This document shows positions 58,501 to 64,000 of a DNA stretch of 64,000 nt, piece by piece. The stretch comes from Gilvimarinus gilvus (GTDB taxonomy: Bacteria > Pseudomonadota > Gammaproteobacteria > Pseudomonadales > Cellvibrionaceae). Within the stretch, counting starts at the first letter, position 1, and every line of letters begins with the position of its first letter. The translations under genes and the position numbers were made by a program. The notes under the pieces are model-generated. The model made no database searches, was not told the DNA's origin, and saw only the letters and a list, made by a program, of their open reading frames with translations. The stretch spans positions 1 to 64,000 of the forward strand of contig NZ_JAULRU010000319.1 in assembly GCF_030518155.1 (NCBI RefSeq). Reading direction: 5' to 3'.

Positions 58501-60308
58501 CTCGCAACAATAGGTACACCCGTTGCCAACGCCTGTGACAATGTATAACTGTAAGTTTCTGGAACCTGGGCAGGCATCCAAACCACATCGGGTTTCTCGG
58601 CCGCTATCAGTTGTGGAAGCTCCTGTTCTTCATAGCTTCCTGTCATACTCAACGAAAATGACGGAATGTCCGTAGTGTAGCCAATCAACCGAAGCAGTAA
58701 ACCGGGCGCTTCGCGGGAAGCGAGTTGCGCCACTTGCTCAACCTGACGCAAACCTTTTTCGACAGAAAGCGCGCCTAACAACAGAACCTTGTAAGGTTGA
58801 ACTGGCTGAACAACCACTTCAGGGTGACTTTTCACTTCAATACTGCTGGATGGGTAAGCTTGCTGCACAACGGATGCAACACTCTGCGAGGGAGCAATAA
58901 TGCGCTCAGCTCCAAGCATCAGGGGCTCTAGTTTTTTCTGCCAGGCGTCATCGTCAGTGGGCCAGGATTTATCATCGCAACACACGCCATCTCGCTTAAG
59001 GTGATAGTAGGGTGAAACTGCGTAGTAGTCGTGCAACGTTATGTCGTAGCGCGCATTTAATTGCTCAATTAGTTGCAACAACGCAAGCGGCCAGCCATGA
59101 ACATGATGAAGATGCAATGAATCAAACTGGAACAGCTCGAAAAAACCCAACCATTTGGCAAATGTATGGGCACCAAAACCGCCCGATCGTATACACAGCA
59201 GCGGCTCAGAGTCGAGATAGAACTGTAGTTCCACCCCACCGCCACCTAAGCCGCGCGCAACGAGAATATCCGCATCACTCACTGACACGAGATCCTCTAT
59301 GTGTTTTTGCACACCGCCTCCCCAGCCGTGGGAGAAGAACAATAAGCGAGGCCTATCGGAATGCATAAAACTTTCGATGGCCTGCACTTGGGCGGGGGTC
59401 AAACTTAACGGGTTATACTCTTGCATCGAATACATTTCTTCTAATTTGCGAAAATCAATTAATTGTTGGGCCCGCGCAGGGGCATTGCGGCTCAAAGCCA
59501 TGTCAATACGATCGCGTAACTCACGAACTGGGTCCGCAGCGATAAACGAATGGACTTCGGCGAAATAATGTGGAAAGCGCTCCTGTATGACTTTCTCTGC
59601 TTGCTTTACGAGAGCATTTTTGTCGCCCTTAAAGCTCACACCACCGGCGTGATACACAAAACAGTCTGCGGCAAGCGCATGCTGCCAACCCTGAGCAGAG
59701 GCTCTAAGGCAAAAATCGTTTTCTTCACCGTAGCCACGCCCAAACGCCACCTCATCAAACAGACCTATCTGGCTTAAGCAGGCCCGCCGAATATACATGC
59801 AAAAGCCTACCGCCGTTGGCAGTGTCACCCACCGACCATCATTGGCACTGATACAGGCCTGGTGTAACGTCTCAACGGATACATTTGGGAACAAAGTGCC
59901 GTTATAGCACATGGAAGGATAGGAGCAAATTTCGGCATTATTGGAAAAAGGTGAGACGGTGGCAACACTTTCGTCGCTGATGACCACTGACTGCAATCGC
60001 CCCACCCAGTCAGCAGCTACCTGAGTGTCACTATTGAGCAATATGACATCACGATTGCCGAAAAGCCGCATTCCCATGTTAACCGACTTCACAAAACCTT
60101 GATTAACTACGTTGTGAACGACGTGAATATCAGATACTAACGCTAAAGACTCGCAGTAGTCCCTAACGCCAGCCTCAGGGCTTGCGTCATTGATAATGAC
60201 CAGCGTAACCCCTTCCGGCCGACTGTTTAACACCGATTCTACACACGCCCGAGTCAGCGCTAAGTTGCGGTATACCGGTAAAACAATATACGGAAAGCGC
60301 TCATTCAC
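55518..60308 (-). CDS. Giant glycosyltransferase with four catalytic-type domains (GT2-GT4-coiled coil-GT2-GT4)
   Basis: A 1596-residue cytoplasmic protein. Domain order by eye: GT2 domain at about 1-250 (VLPVYRNLALTRACVESVLNS, LLNSDTQVA); GT4-like domain at about 320-680 (FFSHGWGGGVQKH, later ALATGVPIVASKLGS); a coiled coil rich in Glu, Gln and Leu at about 690-870; a SWKLTRPLR segment; a second GT2 domain at about 970-1220 (IVIPVYGQHPTTYQCL, LLNNDTVV); and a second GT4-like domain at about 1240-1596 (GAGVKGKVNEAMNYGIPVVAT). Such fusions build repeating glycan units or several linkages of one chain. It overlaps the methyltransferase gene by 4 bases. Acceptors and sugars are unknown; dTDP-rhamnose from the neighbouring operon is a likely donor. 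Confidence 0.9.
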   Translation of the reverse strand: MNERFPYIVLPVYRNLALTRACVESVLNSRPEGVTLVIINDASPEAGVRDYCESLALVSDIHVVHNVVNQGFVKSVNMGMRLFGNRDVILLNSDTQVAADWVGRLQSVVISDESVATVSPFSNNAEICSYPSMCYNGTLFPNVSVETLHQACISANDGRWVTLPTAVGFCMYIRRACLSQIGLFDEVAFGRGYGEENDFCLRASAQGWQHALAADCFVYHAGGVSFKGDKNALVKQAEKVIQERFPHYFAEVHSFIAADPVRELRDRIDMALSRNAPARAQQLIDFRKLEEMYSMQEYNPLSLTPAQVQAIESFMHSDRPRLLFFSHGWGGGVQKHIEDLVSVSDADILVARGLGGGGVELQFYLDSEPLLCIRSGGFGAHTFAKWLGFFELFQFDSLHLHHVHGWPLALLQLIEQLNARYDITLHDYYAVSPYYHLKRDGVCCDDKSWPTDDDAWQKKLEPLMLGAERIIAPSQSVASVVQQAYPSSSIEVKSHPEVVVQPVQPYKVLLLGALSVEKGLRQVEQVAQLASREAPGLLLRLIGYTTDIPSFSLSMTGSYEEQELPQLIAAEKPDVVWMPAQVPETYSYTLSQALATGVPIVASKLGSFVDRLTSVKNAQLIDSDASAEIWLDALKQACHYQSVESKVLLDSTEEYGLWYMGPIESQCNEAVGALVLVEHMEHFQQLPPAQDRPIKSLFQYGWKTQHQGVLADVARRLDELDDMESEVAGMQQYRDLNAELQQYKPLKEKIAVLQNDHREEIAVIKNEQRLELEKAETDINHLGTALREAEEELQAVTTRYEVALQGAEQTIALHADNLAIAKSNIADLQKQAQDAQQHIDHQKETLEQLRADNTDLSNSYNAVINSTSWKLTRPLRVMMRVLRRLLIFTKMTLRHLLRPASYFRAMAMVRRGQWRAIAHRLGFELQQREQNQQVTAVESRRRVEQFNEVVERQANAEAELPALELATSGQPQLSIVIPVYGQHPTTYQCLVSIAKNPPSLPYEVVIADDCSPDNAAEALAMVSGVTFYRGKLNLGFVGNMNAGAGQAKGEFLVLLNNDTVVCPGAFDRLLDTFTEQQDIGLVGAKLLNKDGTLQEAGGIIWKDGSGWNWGRNQDASDPRFNYTRDVDYCSGAVLAIKRSLFAEMGGFDTYYMPAYYEDTDLAFRIREKGLRVVYQPAAEVFHIEGVSHGTDENSGIKAHQVTNGKKFFQRWQEVLNGHNDNAVDPENQAHRYTKGNVLVIEACMITPDQDSGSIRMLNLLKVLKDEGYHVTFIADNLEYREKVVKQLNAMGVEVLFNQWAGSVRNVLRKRGPGLDAVFISRHYIASQYAALVRAVAPQAKLVFDTVDLHYVREEREAQLSDDDALMAQSETTKRKELGLINSSDITIVVSEYEKALLADVTPDARVEIVSNIHSHTPDRPDYAEREGILFVGGFRHPPNIDAVNWYAAEVLPHLRRILPGVVTTIIGSHMPDDIKALAADDVRVLGFVEDIEPELQQARVSIAPLRYGAGVKGKVNEAMNYGIPVVATHCAVEGMHAIDGEDVLVAEGPEIFAEKIAQIYKDAKLWRKISAGGIRNLETYFSPEAARPALQRIMQD

Positions 60309-61657
60309 TCAGCAACTCTCTTGCGAAACTTCAGTACAACGTTATCGTTCCACGCCCAGGTTTTGTTAACGGCCCACAACTGATCCGTCCGAGCAGCTAA
60401 GTCTTGATTAACCTTTCGTTGATCGCCCAATTGATTCCGGAGTGCCTGATAGTCCTTATTTAAGCTTAAACCAAGCTTTTTGAGGACTCTTTCCCAGAGG
60501 GAATATTTCAGTGGTTCTTGAGCAGTGGACTCGTGTAAAGGCGGCGGATTCAAAGTAAACGGGACTATTTCATGCGGCTGAATATCATAAGAACTCCACT
60601 CTAGCTCCATGCCCAAAGCAGCGCACATATTAGTAATGAGTTCTGGGTGATAGAACCTGACATGCTCTGGGTCACGCCAAAAGCCCAGCAATTGTGAGCG
60701 TATTGATTCGGGGTCGGGGAAAACCAACACTAGAACGCCGTTACGTTCTAGTGTCTGACTCATCCCCTCGAGTAAACTTTGCACCAGTTCTACGGGCAAA
60801 TGCTCAACAAAATGAGAGCAGTAGATGCCATCAAACTTTTCATTGTTATTCTGAATATACTGAACCGCATCGGCTTCAATAATATCCAACCCCATTTCGC
60901 GGCCATATTCTACGATTCCTGGACTCCTTTCGACTCCTACCCCATAAATCCTGCTTTTACGCAACAGATCGAGAAACAAGCCAACACCACACCCGAGATC
61001 TAGAACACGCTCACAACCTTGAAACAACTTGGCATCAGGAGCCTGCATAGCCGCAAGTAATGAGTGATCCCTAGACAATAATTCGTATGTATCGTAGTCA
61101 AACTTAAGGGGTTTAGACGTTGCCACATCCCGAATAGCGGCCTCGACAAGCGCCTCCGATGCCAGGGGGCCAACATAGTTTGTTACCCCCATCTCGCCAA
61201 GCATCTGTTTGTATTGTTCGGGGGCTGAAACAATAGCCGCTTTGCTTAGACAAGCTGACACCCAGGATCGAGCCTCTTTCGTCGCATCAGCAATGGCGCC
61301 ACAGGACCTTTCGTTCAGGGAAATAACACAGGGGAGACCCAACTGAGAGGCGACTCGCAATAAATCTATCGTACAACCGTAAACATCATGTACAAATAGC
61401 CCAGCGTAACGGCCACTCATCAATTTTTTAGCCACTACTGCGTTTAGCGACTGTGAAGCAAAGCCTCCCGACAAGGATGCGCAGTGCTGTGCCACAAAGT
61501 AGACATCTTCACGATCACTGAGCCAGGCGGCCAATCCTGTGGGCGACTTACTGCTCGTAAATTCAAACCAAAGTGTATGACACTCAGCTGACTCGCACTC
61601 GGCCGAGCCAATCAGTCCAACTTGTAGAAGCTGGGGCGATTCCAAATTTTTCTTCAT
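60305..61657 (-). CDS. SAM-dependent methyltransferase with degenerate glycosyltransferase-like N-terminus
   Basis: A 450-residue protein. Residues about 1-190 resemble the first half of a GT-B enzyme (LFVHDVYGCTIDLLRVASQLGLPCVISLNE) without an obvious donor site. Residues about 210-350 are a class I methyltransferase: VLDLGCGVGLFLDLL, SHFVEHLP, GVLVLVFPDPESI. A basic C-terminal tail (ARTDQLWAVNKTWAWNDNVVLKFRKR) recalls the tail found on polysaccharide-chain modifying enzymes. ATG 61657 follows AGGGGGCGG. Chain-terminating methylation of the glycan is an attractive role, but it is inference. Confidence 0.82.
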   Translation of the reverse strand: MKKNLESPQLLQVGLIGSAECESAECHTLWFEFTSSKSPTGLAAWLSDREDVYFVAQHCASLSGGFASQSLNAVVAKKLMSGRYAGLFVHDVYGCTIDLLRVASQLGLPCVISLNERSCGAIADATKEARSWVSACLSKAAIVSAPEQYKQMLGEMGVTNYVGPLASEALVEAAIRDVATSKPLKFDYDTYELLSRDHSLLAAMQAPDAKLFQGCERVLDLGCGVGLFLDLLRKSRIYGVGVERSPGIVEYGREMGLDIIEADAVQYIQNNNEKFDGIYCSHFVEHLPVELVQSLLEGMSQTLERNGVLVLVFPDPESIRSQLLGFWRDPEHVRFYHPELITNMCAALGMELEWSSYDIQPHEIVPFTLNPPPLHESTAQEPLKYSLWERVLKKLGLSLNKDYQALRNQLGDQRKVNQDLAARTDQLWAVNKTWAWNDNVVLKFRKRVAE

Positions 61658-61714
61658 ACCGCCCCCTGAAAAGCTGTCAATAGCGCGCAAAAGACACTTA
61701 TATCAGAAACTCAA

Positions 61715-62110
61715 TTATTTCTGATAAAGCCACCAGTTGCCATCAATATTGATCCAGCGTTCATTAATCTGAGTCGTCAAATCGGTTTTAATAAATGCAG
61801 TACGGTACGTCACGATGTATCGAACATCGCACAACTGCTCTTCACAACTAACGGAGTCAATCTTTCCAGATTTCCAGCCTGCTGCACCTGCAACATGGGG
61901 CTTATAACGCGCGAGAGACACACTGGAACGGTATGCCGGCGAGGTAAACTCGTACGCTTTTTCTAAATCCTTAGCCAGCAGCGCATCCAGCCTTTCCTGC
62001 GCCAAACGGCCCACCGTTTCTTCTGGCGTGCTGGATTTAAACTGACCAGCACAGCCAGCAACAATAAGCGTCGCAAACAATAAAGAAACAACACCAATAT
62101 TCTTTTGCAT
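61715..62110 (-). CDS. Small lipoprotein of unknown function
   Basis: A 131-residue protein with a lipoprotein signal ending IVAGC (Cys20). The rest (ETVGRLAQERLDALLAKDLEKAYEFTSPAYRS ... INIDGNWWLYQK, cut here) looks like a small NTF2-type fold; two Cys (SCEEQLC) may form a disulfide. I do not recognise a named family. It starts 18 bases after the secretin stop and may be co-transcribed with it. An alternative GTG start lies at 62122. Confidence 0.7.
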   Translation of the reverse strand: MQKNIGVVSLLFATLIVAGCAGQFKSSTPEETVGRLAQERLDALLAKDLEKAYEFTSPAYRSSVSLARYKPHVAGAAGWKSGKIDSVSCEEQLCDVRYIVTYRTAFIKTDLTTQINERWINIDGNWWLYQK

Positions 62111-62128
62111 AAAAAATCTCACAATTAT

Positions 62129-64000
62129 TTACTCGTTAACTAATCTACTAGAGTCTATCGACTGTTCAAAAGCCTCCAAACCCTTCATGCGACTGCGCAT
62201 TTCTTTTGTCACATCTCGGAGATCCTGGTCTGTTTTCATCACATGAGGAGTGATTATAACTAGCAGTTCCTGCCGTTCTTCTTCAATAGTGGTTCCACCA
62301 AACATCCAACCAATTAAGGGCAAATCACTAAAGAAAGGCAATCCACTCTTAGCCGAGCTTTCTGTGTCACTGATAAGTCCGCCCAAAATAACAGATTCAC
62401 CGGACCGTACAGCCACCTTACTTTGAATGGAGCGCTCAAAAAACGATGGATTTCCAGCGGCTCCTGGCGCCCCTTGGTTTTGATTAGAGACCGACTGCTG
62501 TATTTCCATGGTCACCAACCCGCCAGCATTCACCGAAGGAGTAACGTCTAACTGCACACCGGTATCACGATACGTTACATTTTGAGTAGAACCATAGTCT
62601 CCGGCCGTTGTGCTAGACAAAACCGCCGTTGAATTACCCACCTGAATAGATGCAGACTGGTTGTCCAACACCATAAGCGACGGCGTGGATAAGACCTTCA
62701 ATAAATTTTTTCCGGCCAACACATTCAAAACAGCCTGAATGCTGCCAATTGAATTGGTAAACGCGTAGCCAAAGTTAGGGATTGAGCCAGAAAATTCACC
62801 GCTGCCATCTACATTAAACCCAACATTGCCCACTCCCGAGCGGCCACCATTAAACTCATTATCAAAATACCACTCCAAGCCGTATTCTAAATTATCGGTA
62901 AGCCTCACCTCTATGATACTTGCCTCAATTAGTATTTGTGAGGGCATAATATCAAGACTTTTTAAGGCTGACGAAATCTTTTTATACTCTGTACTGGTCG
63001 CATAGATTAACAATGAATTATTAACTTGGTCTGCGACAATTTTAGCCGTATCACCAAAAGAATAACTTGATGCACCGGAAGCTGTACTATTGCGATGTCG
63101 GTTGCTGGATTGTGACGCTGCCCCAGCCGCACCCGTTGTACTTCCTGCATCGGAAGTAAGAGAGGAAGGCGTCAGCCCTGGCGAAACACCTCGGCCAGAT
63201 TGTCGACTTAAAGAGCCTGAACCTCCAGTGCCGCCAAAGACACTACTGATCAAGTGTGCCAAGTGATCGGCATTACCATTTTGCACTTCGTACACATACA
63301 GCTGAGGTTCAGCACCAGACTCAGGCGCTTTATCGAGCTTTTCAATCCAATCACCTACTCTTTTTAAGTAAGCTTTTTTCGGTGTTACTACCAATATACT
63401 GCCCAATGATTCTAGCGGTATGGTGTTGACCAATCCGCTTAGTTGCTCCTCGCCTCCGGAAGCCATAGAAGACATAACAGAGGTGAGTGCTGAAAGAATT
63501 TCCTCCACTGAGCTGTACTCGACCGGGAATATGCCCACCGACATACCACTCAACACATCAACATCGAACATTTCGACAATATCTAACCAGCCATCCATCT
63601 GACCTCTGGTGCCGGCCAATATTAGCAAGTTACGAACACCGTCCACACGTATAAAGGCCGTCTCAGGGGCAACCGGTGTGAGAATATCGACCATTTCCTG
63701 TGCACCGATATGCTCTAAAGGCACAATGACGTTACTAAAGCCCGCACCGGTGTCATTTAAGTTGTTATACCTAGGCATACGCCTATTTGCATTTTCAGCT
63801 GCGGTAATCACATAACGAGCAGCGTTGCCACCACGAATCATGACCAAGCCGTTTTCTCGTAAAAAGGCCTCAACAATCATCAATAATTCATCGCGATCGA
63901 TCGGCCCGCGCGAGCGCAGAGTAACCGTGCCAGTAACAGGGGTTTCTATGATGTAGTCTAATCCCAGTATGTCTCCCAATACACCATGAATGACATCTTC
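62129..64000 (-). CDS. gspD: Type II secretion system secretin GspD (5' end beyond the window)
   Basis: At least 623 residues of an outer-membrane secretin; the frame is open to the window edge, so the N-terminus is missing. N-domain repeats are visible (GAGFSNVIVPLEHIGAQEMVDIL with RNLLILAGTRGQMDGWLDIVEMFD; VGIFPVEYSSVEEI). A Ser/Gly-rich linker follows at the expected place between N-domain repeats, then the secretin core with TPSLMVLDNQSASIQVG, AVRSGESVILGGLISD and GLPFFSDLPLIGWMFG. The end QELLVIITPHVM is typical. It would form the exit pore for folded enzymes such as the pullulanase or hexosaminidase. No other gsp gene is in the window. Confidence 0.93.
   Translation of the reverse strand, partial: EDVIHGVLGDILGLDYIIETPVTGTVTLRSRGPIDRDELLMIVEAFLRENGLVMIRGGNAARYVITAAENANRRMPRYNNLNDTGAGFSNVIVPLEHIGAQEMVDILTPVAPETAFIRVDGVRNLLILAGTRGQMDGWLDIVEMFDVDVLSGMSVGIFPVEYSSVEEILSALTSVMSSMASGGEEQLSGLVNTIPLESLGSILVVTPKKAYLKRVGDWIEKLDKAPESGAEPQLYVYEVQNGNADHLAHLISSVFGGTGGSGSLSRQSGRGVSPGLTPSSLTSDAGSTTGAAGAASQSSNRHRNSTASGASSYSFGDTAKIVADQVNNSLLIYATSTEYKKISSALKSLDIMPSQILIEASIIEVRLTDNLEYGLEWYFDNEFNGGRSGVGNVGFNVDGSGEFSGSIPNFGYAFTNSIGSIQAVLNVLAGKNLLKVLSTPSLMVLDNQSASIQVGNSTAVLSSTTAGDYGSTQNVTYRDTGVQLDVTPSVNAGGLVTMEIQQSVSNQNQGAPGAAGNPSFFERSIQSKVAVRSGESVILGGLISDTESSAKSGLPFFSDLPLIGWMFGGTTIEEERQELLVIITPHVMKTDQDLRDVTKEMRSRMKGLEAFEQSIDSSRLVNE

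Overview
The window reads as a chromosomal segment of a marine, polysaccharide-degrading gammaproteobacterium. Cellvibrionaceae-like taxa (Saccharophagus, Teredinibacter, Simiduia, Cellvibrio relatives) are my best guess. This is inferred from the gene set: a lipoprotein pullulanase with a Ser-rich linker, a large TonB-dependent receptor beside flavin-dependent halogenase-family genes, a GH20 hexosaminidase, a type II secretin, trpGDC arranged as in pseudomonads, and rdgC. I see no rRNA, tRNA, CRISPR array, prophage or intact insertion sequence.

Layout. 1-2.5 kb: a hemerythrin-like protein and a YadG/YadH-type ABC exporter. 2.5-5.5 kb: a minus-strand three-gene signalling unit (CheA-like kinase with a PilJ-type sensor, CheY-like receiver, CheX-like phosphatase). 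6.0-18.6 kb: a starch/maltodextrin block with pullulanase behind two LacI-type palindromes, a 270-bp MITE-like element, then hybrid kinase, orphan periplasmic sugar-binding protein and hybrid kinase, packed without gaps. 18.6-24.8 kb: a lipase and a TetR-controlled RND efflux pump with two matching operator palindromes. 24.9-30.4 kb: a Tat-exported GMC dehydrogenase pair, a SYLF protein, an orphan ferredoxin reductase and a GntP permease.

30.5-48 kb is the most interesting part, a GlcNAc/chitin regulon. A LacI-family regulator (probably NagR), nagX, a BadF-type GlcNAc kinase, two flavin-dependent 'tryptophan halogenase' family genes, a TonB-dependent receptor, a GH20 hexosaminidase and a chemoreceptor lie here. 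The regulon is tied together by six copies of a palindrome with core GACAACGTTGTC at the control regions of the kinase, receptor, hexosaminidase and chemoreceptor genes. In three of them (kinase, receptor, chemoreceptor) the operator overlaps a consensus TTGACA -35 box followed by a -10-like hexamer 17-18 bp away, which predicts repression by promoter occlusion. The kinase leader also contains an intrinsic-terminator-like hairpin. Unrelated rdgC and a GST gene sit inside this block.

47.9-64 kb: trpGDC; the complete dTDP-L-rhamnose pathway (rfbBACD) with a GT2 glycosyltransferase; and a minus-strand array reading from a type II secretin (cut by the window end) through a small lipoprotein, a methyltransferase and a 1596-aa protein with four glycosyltransferase domains to a second GT2 enzyme. 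Together the last genes look like a rhamnose-containing surface polysaccharide locus.

Functional names come from motif recognition by eye. No database search was possible, and the binding-site and promoter calls are pattern-based predictions.
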